Source: Caldicoprobacter algeriensis
Lineage (GTDB): Bacteria > Bacillota > Clostridia > Caldicoprobacterales > Caldicoprobacteraceae
Direction of reading: 5' to 3'
Assembly: GCF_023838525.1 (NCBI RefSeq)
Contig: NZ_JAHUQD010000003.1
Span: 62,001-126,000 of the forward strand
DNA: 64,000 bases
Shown piece by piece: positions 17,812 to 26,975 of this stretch. The notes below the pieces were generated by a model. That model was not told the DNA's origin. It ran no database searches and saw nothing but the letters and a program-made list of their open reading frames with translations. Numbering within the stretch: the first letter of the stretch is position 1; the number at the start of each line of letters is the position of its first letter. Made by a program: the position numbers and the translations under genes.

Positions 17812-18816
17812 ATGTCACCTACCATCATAGATATCGCCAAAATGGCCAACACCTCAAAAAGCACCGTTTCAAGGTATCTCAATGGAGGAAAGGTAAGGGC
17901 ATCTACTGCCAAGAGGATAGAAGAGGCCATAAGGAAGCTTAAATATAAGCCAAACGTCAATGCAAGGCGATTGGTTCTCAATAAGACCAATGTGATAGGC
18001 GTTGTGGTAGATGACATCTCCAACATATACTATTCTGGAGTATTGGCTGGGATACAGGCCGTGGCCTCTCAGTATGGCTATGTCTGTACCTTTTATAGCC
18101 GTGCTGCTTACAAGAAGGATGAGAAGGATTATCTTGATCTGTTTAAGGAAGGCCAGGTGGATGGATTAATTTTGGGAACGTTCCAAATTAGAGATCCTGA
18201 AGAGATGGAACACATCGCTGAATCAGGATATCCCATTATTTTTATAGGTGACAACGCGTCGAATTCGGCGGTTAGCTCCATAGACATCGATAATGTTCAA
18301 GGAGTAATCGATATTATCAAATACCTGCATTCTTTGGGCCACAAGAGAATAGCCCATCTTAGAGGACCTTCCAATATGAGCGCTGCAAATTTGAGGCTGG
18401 AAGGTTTTGTAAAGGGCATGAAGAGTTGCGGCCTGGAACCTGATCCCGAATTGATCATAGAGTCGGATTGGACGGTTGAAGGAGGATATACAGCTACAAA
18501 TAAGCTGTTGGATAGAGCAAAATTCACCGCTCTGGTATGTTCGAACGATTACTGTGCCAACGGTGCCATAAAGGCCATACAGAGCAGGGGATTGAGGGTG
18601 CCAGAGGATATCTCGGTTACAGGCTTTGACAATAGCATTTTGGCCGAATACACCTCTCCGCCTATAACGACGGTCAAACAGCCGTTTTATGATTTGGGCA
18701 AGATAGCGGTCAAGCACCTGGTGGACATCATGGAAGGCGATATACCCCTTAAGACTGCTATATTGCTGCAGCCTATAATGGTGATAAGGTCATCGTGTGG
18801 CAAGGCTCCATGGTAA
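17812..18816 (+). CDS. LacI-family transcriptional regulator
   Basis: DNA-binding sugar-responsive repressor. The helix-turn-helix is at the N terminus (TIIDIAKMANTSKSTVSRYL) with the hinge helix (KPNVNARRLV), followed by a periplasmic-binding-protein-like effector domain (IGVVVDDISNIYYSG to ITTVKQPFYDLGK). ATG 17812 is preferred over ATG 17794 because the family begins close to TIIDIAK, though ribosome sites are weak for both. It is followed by a decayed alpha-mannosidase, so its original target may have been a mannoside or related glycan operon. Confidence 0.9.
   Translation: MSPTIIDIAKMANTSKSTVSRYLNGGKVRASTAKRIEEAIRKLKYKPNVNARRLVLNKTNVIGVVVDDISNIYYSGVLAGIQAVASQYGYVCTFYSRAAYKKDEKDYLDLFKEGQVDGLILGTFQIRDPEEMEHIAESGYPIIFIGDNASNSAVSSIDIDNVQGVIDIIKYLHSLGHKRIAHLRGPSNMSAANLRLEGFVKGMKSCGLEPDPELIIESDWTVEGGYTATNKLLDRAKFTALVCSNDYCANGAIKAIQSRGLRVPEDISVTGFDNSILAEYTSPPITTVKQPFYDLGKIAVKHLVDIMEGDIPLKTAILLQPIMVIRSSCGKAPW
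18175..18184. promoter_or_regulatory. Second operator-like palindrome inside the LacI-family gene
   Basis: GGAACGTTCC is a perfect 10-bp palindrome sharing the core GGAACGTT/AACGTTCC of the promoter operator, 395 bp downstream and within the coding sequence. LacI-type repressors often loop between such sites. Confidence 0.45.
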
Positions 18817-18883
18817 TAAAGGCTGATCGCGGATTTGCCTTCCTGGAGCGGAGAATGGGTCTCGGCGTGGAATGTAGGGTAAA

Positions 18884-19512
18884 TTGTTGATACGGTGCAT
18901 GCCGTCTTGGACTTTTTTACTGACGGAGAACATAGAGAGCATATACGAGCTGTCAAAGAGGGAGGATATGCCTGAGCTGGTATTCAGCACACCAGAAGAG
19001 TTCTTTGCTCAGATAGAAGATTCAGGCATTGATTTTCCTGTGGTACACGATGAACTTAGGCAGAATACCTTTGAGATTCCTTATGGGTGTATAACGAGGT
19101 GTGACGATGGCAGAGAGCAGCCGGGACAGTCATGGGTAGATGTAACCGGCATTATGCCCGGCACCTCCAATAGATACGGCGTAAGCATAATAAACGACGG
19201 GAAATACAGTTTTGATATATCCAACAATGTATTGGGAATGACCGTGCTCAGAAGCCCTGTGTATGCAAACCATGACCCGTACAAGCCCTATGCCGATGAA
19301 GACTATTCATTCATAGATCAGGGCCTGCAGCATTTCAGCTACAAGATACTCCCTCATGATGGCGGTTGGGAAGAGGCTGGCACGGTAAAGAAGGCGGCCC
19401 TTTTCAATCAAAAGCCGGTGGTAATAGTTGAAACCTATCATGAAGGCACGCTGGCGCAAAGGCATTCGTTCCTGACGGTGGACGTGGATAACGTCATCGT
19501 CGAGGTTGTGAT
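18884..19512 (+). pseudogene. GH38 alpha-mannosidase remnant with deleted catalytic core
   Basis: Two separated parts of a GH38 alpha-mannosidase are joined in one frame. The first (about 18905-19057) matches the end of the N-terminal region, with MPELVFSTPEEFF and PVVHDELR. The second (19059-19512) matches the C-terminal beta domain, with FEIPYG, QSWVDVTG, RYGVSIINDGKYSFD, VLRSPVYANHDP and QHFSYKILPH. The hundreds of residues that normally lie between, and the N terminus with the active site, are missing. Homology ends near 19512 although the frame runs on to 19765 through yebC. No good start site. It cannot be an active enzyme; it is probably a relic of a locus controlled by the adjacent LacI-type regulator. 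Confidence 0.8.
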
Positions 19513-19550
19513 TTGTTTTATTAACCGCGATGGCTGTAAAAACCAACCTC

Positions 19551-19579
19551 TTCACAGTTTGATGAACTTATGCTATTAT
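19551..19579 (+). promoter_or_regulatory. Promoter of yebC
   Basis: TTCACA, 17 nt, TATTAT with an extended TGC before the -10, lying just past the end of the mannosidase remnant. Confidence 0.65.
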
Positions 19580-19617
19580 AGGAAAGAAATAAGCGTCAGT
19601 TCAGGAGGTTGCATGCT

Positions 19618-20343
19618 ATGGCTGGACATTCAAAATGGGCAAACATCAAGCACAAAAAGGAAAAGACTGATGCTCAAAAAGGCAAGTTGTTTACCAAGCT
19701 TGGCAGGGAGATTGCAGTGGCTGTCAAGGAGGGAGGAAGCAATCCTGAAACAAACCCCAGGTTGAGGGACGCCATCGCCAAAGCTAAAGCGGCCAACATG
19801 CCCAGTGAGAACATCATGAGGACCATTAAGAAGGCCGCCGGCGAGTTGGAGACGGTAAATTACGAAGAAGTCGTCTATGAAGGATATGGCCCCAATGGTG
19901 TGGCCATAATTGTTGAAGCCTTGACGGATAACAGGAACAGGACGGCCAGCGACATCCGCCACATATTTGAGCGCCACGGGGGAAACCTGGGAGCTGCTGG
20001 ATGTGTGGCATGGATGTTTGACCGAAAGGGGCTGCTGGTCATAGAGAAGGATGAAAATACAGATGAAGAGGAGCTTATGCTGCAGGCTTTGGAGGCCGGC
20101 GCCGAGGATATATCCGATGAGGGGGACGTATTTGAGATCATTACAGCCCCGTCGGATTTTTCCAATGTAAGGGAGCAGCTTGAAAAGGCGGGATACTCGT
20201 TTGTGACCGCTGAGATAGCCATGATTCCCCAGAACTATGTGGAGGTCAATGAGGAGGCTAGCAATAAGGTGATGAACCTCATTGAAAAGCTGGAAGACCA
20301 TGATGACGTACAAAACGTATTTACAAATCTGAAGATGGAATAA
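19618..20343 (+). CDS. yebC: YebC/PmpR-family protein (translation or transcription factor)
   Basis: Cytoplasmic protein of the TACO1/YebC family, linked to translation of difficult proline stretches or to transcriptional regulation depending on the species. 241 residues, full length, with the hallmark N terminus [14 protein letters not shown] and the motif [23 protein letters not shown] 19618 has AGGAGG 9 nt upstream. Its position before bofC and ruvC is the usual clostridial order. Confidence 0.95.
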   Translation: MAGHSKWANIKHKKEKTDAQKGKLFTKLGREIAVAVKEGGSNPETNPRLRDAIAKAKAANMPSENIMRTIKKAAGELETVNYEEVVYEGYGPNGVAIIVEALTDNRNRTASDIRHIFERHGGNLGAAGCVAWMFDRKGLLVIEKDENTDEEELMLQALEAGAEDISDEGDVFEIITAPSDFSNVREQLEKAGYSFVTAEIAMIPQNYVEVNEEASNKVMNLIEKLEDHDDVQNVFTNLKME

Positions 20344-20369
20344 TATATGGTCATTGCGATTTGTATATG

Positions 20370-20465
20370 TTGAACTGCTATCCGTTCAATGGAAGGTGGC
20401 GGGTGCGACAAGGCCCAGCGGCTTTGAGCGACGCCACCGCTACAGGCCCCAATCTCACGTGGCCT
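20370..20465 (+). other. Cluster of inverted repeats between yebC and bofC (possible structured RNA)
   Basis: Three local hairpins: TTGAAC/GTTCAA (20370-20389), GGTGGCG/CGCCACC (20395-20438, enclosing AAGGCC/GGCTTT), and AGGCC/GGCCT (20444-20465). AGCGG at 20417 can also pair with CCGCT at 20437. I do not recognise a known riboswitch class. Confidence 0.35.
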
Positions 20466-20491
20466 ATGTATAACAAGTGTAAAAAATGGGA

Positions 20492-20532
20492 ACACTATAA
20501 TCCAAATCCATATTTTGGAGGGATTATAGTGT
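20492..20532 (+). promoter_or_regulatory. Hairpin occluding the bofC translation start
   Basis: ACACTATAATCC (20492-20503) is the exact reverse complement of GGATTATAGTGT (20521-20532). The right arm contains the end of the GGAGGG ribosome site and the GTG start codon, so folding should hide the start. As DNA it could also be an operator. Confidence 0.55.
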
Positions 20533-21128
20533 ACATCGGCCGAAAGAGTGTTTTTGTGGGCGTGGTGGCGTTGATGATACTGGGAATGGTAATGGGCTAT
20601 TCTTATACCCTTCTAACGGAGATGTTTCAGGAAGAAGAGCGCATTGGCAACGAGAAGCCACAAGTGAACAAGGCAGGCGCACTGTCGGACTCTTTTGAAC
20701 ATCTGGCAGCGGTCAAACCACCTCAGATCACATCCCAGGAGACTACCTTTATCTTTGAGAGGACGTATAAGAGTTGTGGCCACAATTCAATTTCTTATAG
20801 GTCCGCAACTGCAGAAGAAGCCGGGCTTTCAAAAGAACAGATTGAGAGCACGTATTCTTCGTGGGCTATAAAAGAGTTTTCGCCATCAATTGTGTGGCTG
20901 TGTGAGGAAGTCGACGGTTACTGTCCCAATCATTATATCATAAGGGAGAAGAATGGCCGCATAGCCATCTACCGGCCTCTTGAAGATGGCCAGGGCGTTT
21001 ATCTGGTACACCAAACAAACATCGATACGGCGTTTTTGAATGCTGACATTCAAGAGCGCATAAAGGAAGGGTGGGTAGTGGATTCCTTGGAACAGGTGGA
21101 GCTGCTGATGGAGAGCTGGGACAGTTGA
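20529..21128 (+). CDS. BofC-like forespore signalling protein
   Basis: BofC in Bacillus subtilis restrains pro-sigma-K processing from the forespore side. GTG 20529 follows GGAGGG by 6 nt and gives 199 residues; the frame is open further upstream but without a site. A single N-terminal membrane helix (about residues 5-30) leads to an extracytoplasmic part. The C-terminal section resembles the BofC C domain (HYIIREKNGRIAIYRP, then a KEGWVVDSLEQVELLM ending). It lies between yebC and proB. Assignment rests on position and weak similarity of the C-terminal domain. Confidence 0.7.
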   Translation: MYIGRKSVFVGVVALMILGMVMGYSYTLLTEMFQEEERIGNEKPQVNKAGALSDSFEHLAAVKPPQITSQETTFIFERTYKSCGHNSISYRSATAEEAGLSKEQIESTYSSWAIKEFSPSIVWLCEEVDGYCPNHYIIREKNGRIAIYRPLEDGQGVYLVHQTNIDTAFLNADIQERIKEGWVVDSLEQVELLMESWDS

Positions 21129-21350
21129 GCGCTCTTTTTTCGTGTAGCGGCAATAGCCTGCTGACATAATGATATTTTTGGAAGGGCTTTGTACGATACA
21201 GTTTGCCTATTTCTCAGTTGCTACCAGGTCAAGATGGCTTGATTTTTGCAGCTTAATCTATATCTTAACTTCAGGCAAATTTCGTTTTTAGCAGTAAAAT
21301 GGATTTTTTTACAGTAGAACCAAATTAATTTAAAAGAAGGGGTAAGCAAT

Positions 21351-22322
21351 ATGGGGGATGTTGTAGAGGAGAAGAAGGATGAGGAAATAGCCGGGGAAAC
21401 AGGCTGTGTGAGCAACAAAGTAAAGTCCAAGGATGCAAAGGGCGTCATAGAAAAGATAAAAAACGCTAAAACCGTTGTGGTAAAGGTGGGAACATCCACC
21501 ATTACTCACCACAATGGCACTATAAACCTGCTGGTGGTTGAAAAGCTGGTCCGTGCCTTGTCGGACTTGAAAAACGAGAACAAGAATGTAGTGCTGGTCA
21601 CCTCTGGTGCCATAGGCGTAGGGTGTTCCAGGATGGGGCTTAAAAAGAAGCCGGAATCGCTGCCGGAGAAGCAGGCCCTGGCTGCCATAGGCCAGGTTAA
21701 TTTGATGCATGTGTATTCAAAGCTGTTTAGCGAGTACGGCCAAATAGCCTCTCAGATCCTGCTTACCAAGGATGTAATAGAGAATGAGGAGAGAAAGCTC
21801 AATGCCATTAACACTTTCAATACCCTGTTCAGGTACGGAAGCATTCCCATAGTAAATGAGAACGATACAGTAGCCACCGAGGAGATCGAGTTCGGGGACA
21901 ACGATACGCTGTCGGCAGTGGTGGCAGTGCTTGTGAGGGCAGACCTTTTGATACTGCTTTCGGATATAGATGGATTGTATGACAAAAATCCCAAACGCCA
22001 TCCCGACGCAAAGCTCATCCCGGTTGTCTACGGCATAACCCGCCAGATCGAGCAGAACTGTCAGAACACCGACAACAGCTTCGGCACCGGTGGAATGATA
22101 ACAAAGCTGGCTGCTGCCAGGATATGCAACAGCCACGGCATACCCATGGTCATCGCAAACGGGGACAACCCCTACAACATATGCAGGATCATAAATGGAG
22201 AGCCTGTGGGGACCATTTTTGTCCCTAACGGAGAGGAGGATGAAGATGAGCGAAGTGCTGGAGAAGGCCAAAAAGGCCAAGGCAGCTGCTGCCCAGCTGG
22301 CCAAGCTATCATCCAGCGTTAA
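21351..22322 (+). CDS. proB: Glutamate 5-kinase
   Basis: First step of proline synthesis: phosphorylates glutamate. The amino-acid-kinase fold is clear (VVKVGTSTIT, LVTSGAIGVG, VNENDTVA, SDIDGLYD, GTGGMITKLAAA). The protein lacks the C-terminal PUA domain of many ProB enzymes and carries an unusual acidic/Lys-rich N-terminal extension of about 38 residues before the kinase core. The last 25 codons overlap proA by 77 nt in another frame, an exceptionally long overlap. ATG follows AGAAGGGG. No T-box is visible in the 220-bp leader, unlike Bacillus proBA. Confidence 0.94.
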   Translation: MGDVVEEKKDEEIAGETGCVSNKVKSKDAKGVIEKIKNAKTVVVKVGTSTITHHNGTINLLVVEKLVRALSDLKNENKNVVLVTSGAIGVGCSRMGLKKKPESLPEKQALAAIGQVNLMHVYSKLFSEYGQIASQILLTKDVIENEERKLNAINTFNTLFRYGSIPIVNENDTVATEEIEFGDNDTLSAVVAVLVRADLLILLSDIDGLYDKNPKRHPDAKLIPVVYGITRQIEQNCQNTDNSFGTGGMITKLAAARICNSHGIPMVIANGDNPYNICRIINGEPVGTIFVPNGEEDEDERSAGEGQKGQGSCCPAGQAIIQR

Positions 22323-23493
22323 GGACAAGGCACTGGAGATGATGGCTCAGGCCCTTGAGGATCAAACCGATTTTCTCATCCAGGCCAATAAACCCGATGT
22401 GGAGGCAGCTGTACGAAACGGCAAACCCAAGGCTTTTGTTGATCGCTTGACCCTCAATGAAAAGCGCATAAAGGATATGGCCGATGGGCTCAGGGTGGTG
22501 AAATCACTCCCAGACCCGGTGGGAGAGGTAGTGGCCATGTGGCGGCGGCCAAACGGCTTGCTCATCGGGCAGCGCAGGGTGCCATTGGGCGTTATAGGAA
22601 TCATATACGAGTCCAGGCCCAATGTGACGGCCGATGCAGCTGGATTGTGCCTTAAGACCGGCAATGCAGTCATACTCCGCGGGGGTTCTGAGGCCATTCA
22701 ATCCAACAAGGCCATCGTGAAAGTCTTGGCCCAGGCAGCTTATGAAGCTGGCATTCCTGAAGGGGCCATTCAGCTCATCGAGGATACTGATCGGGCCAGT
22801 GCACGGCAGCTCATGCGTTTAAACGGATTGGTGGATGTGCTCATTCCCAGAGGCGGTGCCGGGCTTATAAAAGCCGTGGTTGAGGAAGCCACCGTACCCG
22901 TCATCGAAACGGGAGTGGGCAACTGCCACGTATATGTGGACGGCGAATGCGATCAGGACATGGCGGTGAAAATCATAGTAAATGCCAAGACGCAGAGGCC
23001 GGGGGTTTGCAACGCTGCTGAAACGCTGTTGGTGGATAAAAGGATTGCGGCCGAGTTTTTGCCCAAGGCGGTTAAAGCTTTGCGCGAGAAGGGTGTCGAG
23101 ATTCGTGGATGTGAAAAGACACTGGAGATTATTCCCGATGCCGTGCCTGCTACTCCGGAGGATTGGGATACCGAATACCTGGACTATATACTGGCTGTCA
23201 AGGTGGTGGACGGGGTTGACGAGGCCATACGCCATATAGAGCTGCACGGAACGGGCCACTCTGAGGCTATCGTCACCTCTAACTATTTTAAGGCCCAAAA
23301 ATTTTTGGATGAAGTGGATGCTGCTGCCGTTTATGTCAATGCGTCGACGCGCTTTACCGACGGATTCGAGTTTGGCTTTGGGGCGGAGATAGGCATAAGC
23401 ACGCAGAAGCTGCACGCCCGGGGCCCCATGGGGCTTAAGGAGCTTACCACCATCAAGTATGTAATATACGGCAACGGACAGATAAGGGAATGA
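22246..23493 (+). CDS. proA: Gamma-glutamyl phosphate reductase
   Basis: Second step of proline synthesis, reducing glutamyl phosphate with NADPH. 415 residues, aldehyde-dehydrogenase fold with catalytic Cys in RPGVCNAAETLL and the motifs LRGGSEAIQSN and GFEFGFGAEIGIS. ATG 22246 is 6 nt after GAGAGGAGG, which lies inside proB, so it is probably translationally coupled to proB. Upstream ATGs in frame (22240, 22195) are less well placed. Confidence 0.95.
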   Translation: MSEVLEKAKKAKAAAAQLAKLSSSVKDKALEMMAQALEDQTDFLIQANKPDVEAAVRNGKPKAFVDRLTLNEKRIKDMADGLRVVKSLPDPVGEVVAMWRRPNGLLIGQRRVPLGVIGIIYESRPNVTADAAGLCLKTGNAVILRGGSEAIQSNKAIVKVLAQAAYEAGIPEGAIQLIEDTDRASARQLMRLNGLVDVLIPRGGAGLIKAVVEEATVPVIETGVGNCHVYVDGECDQDMAVKIIVNAKTQRPGVCNAAETLLVDKRIAAEFLPKAVKALREKGVEIRGCEKTLEIIPDAVPATPEDWDTEYLDYILAVKVVDGVDEAIRHIELHGTGHSEAIVTSNYFKAQKFLDEVDAAAVYVNASTRFTDGFEFGFGAEIGISTQKLHARGPMGLKELTTIKYVIYGNGQIRE

Positions 23494-23498
23494 TGATT

Positions 23499-23529
23499 AA
23501 AGGGCGCTTATTTGCGCCCTTTTATTTTT
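23499..23529. terminator. Terminator between proA and argH
   Basis: AAAGGGCGC and GCGCCCTTT flank a 6-nt loop, followed by a T-rich tract on the + strand. It overlaps the argH stop and probably serves proBA mainly. Confidence 0.85.
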
Positions 23530-24901
23530 GCTGCTCAAACCATTTGCGAGCTTCTTCAATGGCCTGCGAGACGGCGGCGGGAGCAGGGCCGCCCGGCAGA
23601 TTCCTGCGGCTTACGCAGTTTTTGAGCGATATTGCATCATAGATATCCTGGTCAAACTTGTCAGAAAACTGCCGGTATTCTTCTAATGTCAATTCCTCCA
23701 GAACTTTGCCGTTTTGTATGCAGTAAAGCACCACTCTTCCCACTATGTGGTGGGCATCGCGGAATGGAACGCCCTTGGTCACCAGGTAATCGGCTGCATC
23801 GGTGGCGTTGATGAATCCCCTTGCGGCTTGTTTGAGCATGTTTTCAGGATACACCTTTATGGTCTTGAGCATGCCGGTAAACACCGAAAGGCAGCTTTTG
23901 ACGGTGTCTACGGCATCGAAGAGGGCCTCCTTGTCTTCCTGCATGTCCTTGTTATAGGCCAGCGGAAGTCCCTTCATAGTCGTAAGCAATGCCACCAAGT
24001 CGCCGTATACCCTGCCGGTTTTTCCGCGTATCAGCTCGGCCACGTCGGGGTTTTTCTTCTGCGGCATTATGCTGCTCCCCGTGCTGTAAGAGTCGTCCAT
24101 CTCGATGAACTTGAATTCATCGGTGGACCACAGTATGAGCTCCTCGCAAAACCGGCTCAAATGCATCATTATTATGGACGCACAGCTTAAGAATTCCAGC
24201 ACGAAATCCCTGTCGGCAACGGCATCCATACTGTTGCGCGATATGCTGGAAAAACCCAGCTGCTGTGCTACGTAATGCCTGTCAAGCGGGTAGGTGGTCC
24301 CGGCCAGGGCCCCCGAGCCCAGAGGCATTACATCCACTCTTTTCAACGCGTCTTTCAGCCGCTCTATATCGCGACGAAACATCTCAAAGTATGCCATTAG
24401 GTGGTGCCCCAGCGTAACCGGCTGAGCTTTTTGAAGGTGGGTATAACCCGGCATGATGGTCTCCCTGTGCCTATCCGCGAGGGTGAGTAGCTGTTCTTCA
24501 AGCGCCAGGAGGAGCTTTATTATCTCATCAATGGCTTCTTTGGTGTACATCCTGGTGTCCAGTGCCACTTGGTCATTGCGGCTTCTGGCCGTGTGCAGCT
24601 TTTTCCCAACCTCTCCTATCCTTTCGATGAGTAACGATTCTATATTCATGTGTATGTCTTCGCTGGTGATGCTGAAAGTCACCTTACCCTCTTCGATGTC
24701 TTTCAGTATCTGTCTCAGCCCATCGCAGATGGCTTTTGCCTCCTGGGGAGATATAATCCCCTGCTTGCCCAGCATTGTGGCATGGGCTATGCTGCCCAGT
24801 ATGTCCTGCCTGTATAGGCGGTGGTCAAAGTGGATGGAGGAGTGAAAGTCGTCTACCTCCCTGCTGGTCTCCTTCTCAAAGCGTCCGCCCCATAGCTTCA
24901 T
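23522..24901 (-). CDS. argH: Argininosuccinate lyase
   Basis: Last step of arginine synthesis, splitting argininosuccinate to arginine and fumarate. 459 residues, with family motifs [18 protein letters not shown]-type region ([12 protein letters not shown]) and the signature [11 protein letters not shown]. Its start overlaps the argG stop by 4 nt. No other arginine genes lie nearby. Confidence 0.96.
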   Translation of the reverse strand: MKLWGGRFEKETSREVDDFHSSIHFDHRLYRQDILGSIAHATMLGKQGIISPQEAKAICDGLRQILKDIEEGKVTFSITSEDIHMNIESLLIERIGEVGKKLHTARSRNDQVALDTRMYTKEAIDEIIKLLLALEEQLLTLADRHRETIMPGYTHLQKAQPVTLGHHLMAYFEMFRRDIERLKDALKRVDVMPLGSGALAGTTYPLDRHYVAQQLGFSSISRNSMDAVADRDFVLEFLSCASIIMMHLSRFCEELILWSTDEFKFIEMDDSYSTGSSIMPQKKNPDVAELIRGKTGRVYGDLVALLTTMKGLPLAYNKDMQEDKEALFDAVDTVKSCLSVFTGMLKTIKVYPENMLKQAARGFINATDAADYLVTKGVPFRDAHHIVGRVVLYCIQNGKVLEELTLEEYRQFSDKFDQDIYDAISLKNCVSRRNLPGGPAPAAVSQAIEEARKWFEQQK

Positions 24902-26118
24902 GAATCAAGACCCTTTCTCTTTTCCCTTAAAAGTGCCTGAACTTTAAGCGGAAGCCCGAACAAATTGATAAAGCCTTCTGCGTCTTTCTGGTTGTATACG
25001 CTGTCTTCTCCGAAGGTGGCCAGCTCTTTATCATACAGGGAGTGTGGCGATTCAACCCCAGCGGGTATGCAATTTCCTTTATACAGCTTGAGCCGTACAC
25101 GGCCGGTTACGTTTTCCTGTGTGCTGTCTACAAAGGCCGACAATGCCTTTCTAAGAGGCGTGTACCACTTTCCGTCGTATACCAGCTCTGCAAACTTGAG
25201 GGCTACATGCTGTTTGTAGTGTAGGGTATCGCGGTCCAGCGTGATGCTCTCGAGTATGCCGTGAGCTGTATAGAGTATAGTTCCACCGGGGGTCTCGTAT
25301 ACCCCTCTGGATTTTATGCCTACCAGGCGGTTTTCCACTATATCTACTATTCCAATTCCGTGCCTGGCGCCTATTTCGTTTAACCTCTGTATAAGCTCTA
25401 CGCTGTCGTACCTGCTGCCGTTGACCTTTACGGGAGTGCCCTTTTCAAATTCTATCTCCACATATTCGGGCTCATCTGGGGCCTTATGAGGAGGTGTGCA
25501 TATGAGATAAACATGATCCCCTGGTTCATTCCACGGGTCTTCCAGGTCGCCACCCTCATGGCTGAGGTGCCACAGATTTCGATCCATGCTGTAGGGATGC
25601 TCTTTGGTAACCGGTACAGGGATGTTTCGTGCACGGGCGTAATCTATCGCGTCCTCCCTTGATTTTATATTCCACATTCGCCAGGGGGCTATGATTTTAA
25701 GGTGTGGATTTAATGCTTTAATGGTCAGCTCGAACCTCACCTGGTCATTGCCCTTGCCGGTGGCTCCGTGGGCTACCGCCACTGCGCCTTCCTTTTCGGC
25801 TATCTCTACGAGGCGCTTGGCAATAACCGGTCGTGCAAAAGATGTGCCCAGCAGGTACTTGCCTTCGTATATCGCGCCTGCTTTCAGGGTGGGGAATATG
25901 AAGTCTTCTACGAATTCCTTTTTTAGGTCCTCTATATAGACCTTGCTGGCACCGCTCTTGATGGCCTTTTCCCTTAAAGGTTCCAGCTCTTCACCCTGTC
26001 CTACGTCGCCTACCATTGCTATCACTTCGTAGTCAAAATTCTCTTTGAGCCAGGGAATTATGATGGATGTATCCAGCCCTCCGGAGTAGGCCAGTACCAC
26101 TTTCTGCTTTTCAGCCAT
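24898..26118 (-). CDS. argG: Argininosuccinate synthase
   Basis: ATP-dependent ligation of citrulline and aspartate. 406 residues from the ATG at 26118, which follows CGGAGG at normal spacing; ten further in-frame residues upstream lack a site. The PP-loop is [10 protein letters not shown] and other signatures include [14 protein letters not shown] and the binding region [12 protein letters not shown]. Forms an operon with argH behind a promoter that contains an ArgR-like box. Confidence 0.96.
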   Translation of the reverse strand: MAEKQKVVLAYSGGLDTSIIIPWLKENFDYEVIAMVGDVGQGEELEPLREKAIKSGASKVYIEDLKKEFVEDFIFPTLKAGAIYEGKYLLGTSFARPVIAKRLVEIAEKEGAVAVAHGATGKGNDQVRFELTIKALNPHLKIIAPWRMWNIKSREDAIDYARARNIPVPVTKEHPYSMDRNLWHLSHEGGDLEDPWNEPGDHVYLICTPPHKAPDEPEYVEIEFEKGTPVKVNGSRYDSVELIQRLNEIGARHGIGIVDIVENRLVGIKSRGVYETPGGTILYTAHGILESITLDRDTLHYKQHVALKFAELVYDGKWYTPLRKALSAFVDSTQENVTGRVRLKLYKGNCIPAGVESPHSLYDKELATFGEDSVYNQKDAEGFINLFGLPLKVQALLREKRKGLDS

Positions 26119-26150
26119 GTGCTTCAACCTCCGTTTGTTTATTTTCAATA

Positions 26151-26179
26151 ATTATACAGAAAATCGTATATTTATGCAA
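26151..26179 (-). promoter_or_regulatory. argG promoter with overlapping ARG box
   Basis: On the minus strand: TTGCAT, 17 nt, TATAAT. An ARG-box-like TGCATAAATATACG (26165-26178) overlaps the -35 and matches TGNATWWWWATNCA except for the last base, suggesting repression by ArgR. Confidence 0.65.
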
Positions 26180-26259
26180 TAACTCATTAGTGTAGGCGCT
26201 GCAATTCGAATTTTCCCTGTGGATTTGTACAGGGGAGGATTGCAATCCAACAGTTGTGG

Positions 26260-26288
26260 TTGACACAGAGCCGAAAAAATCATAATAT
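26260..26288 (+). promoter_or_regulatory. ruvC promoter
   Basis: TTGACA, 17 nt, TAATAT. A perfect 12-bp palindrome GGATTGCAATCC lies just upstream (26237-26248). I see no LexA box. Confidence 0.7.
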
Positions 26289-26352
26289 TACTATAGCGCA
26301 TTTGATAATGTGTGGCAATAGTGCGCTACAAATATTATTTTGGAGTGGATTT

Positions 26353-26868
26353 ATGCTAGTGCTTGGAATAGATCCGGGGATGGCCATTCTGGGCTATGGG
26401 TTGGTCAAGCAGGATGGCAATTCCTTGAAGGTCATCGACTACGGAGTTGTGAATACGCCATCCGATATGGACACGCCTCATCGTCTTGTAGCCATCTTTG
26501 ATTCGGTATGTGAGCTTATAGATCGCTATATCCCTCAAGCAGTGGCTGTGGAGGAGCTATTTTTCAACAAAAACGTCAAGACGGCCCTTGCCATAGGCCA
26601 TGCCAGAGGGGTGGCCGTGCTGGCTGCCGCCCTCAAAGGGCTTGAAGTGTACGAGTATACTCCCTTGCAGGTCAAACAGGCGGTGGTGGGCTACGGCAGG
26701 GCCTCCAAACAGCAGGTGCAGCAGATGGTCAGGATGCTGCTTAATTTGCCGTGTGTACCAAAGCCGGATGATGCCGCCGATGCCCTGGCTGTGTCGATAT
26801 GCCACATTCATTCGGCAGTCCTGAAAGACAAAATGGAAAGGGCTGGCTTTTCAATGTATGAAAAATAA
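26353..26868 (+). CDS. ruvC: Holliday junction resolvase RuvC
   Basis: Endonuclease that cuts four-way DNA junctions during recombination. 171 residues from ATG 26353, which follows TTGGAGTGG; the longer frame upstream runs through the promoter. The catalytic acidic residues are D7 (GIDPG), E67/E68 (VEELFF) and the paired Asp in [10 protein letters not shown]. First gene of the ruvCAB set. Confidence 0.96.
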   Translation: MLVLGIDPGMAILGYGLVKQDGNSLKVIDYGVVNTPSDMDTPHRLVAIFDSVCELIDRYIPQAVAVEELFFNKNVKTALAIGHARGVAVLAAALKGLEVYEYTPLQVKQAVVGYGRASKQQVQQMVRMLLNLPCVPKPDDAADALAVSICHIHSAVLKDKMERAGFSMYEK

Positions 26869-26975
26869 ATGTAAGGATTAAATCGCATATAAACATCTAT
26901 ATGCCTTGCAGTCTGTGAAAGAGGAGCACTGAAAAGTATGCTTTTGAGAGGAGAGTTTTCGATAGGAGAGATGGT

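Noticed and set aside
19513-19765. Continuation of the mannosidase frame into yebC
   Set aside because: GH38 similarity stops near 19512; the rest is the yebC promoter and coding sequence read in the wrong frame.
21129-21350. Possible T-box leader before proBA, by analogy with Bacillus
   Set aside because: No GGTGGTACC-type T-box motif and no terminator/antiterminator pair is visible.
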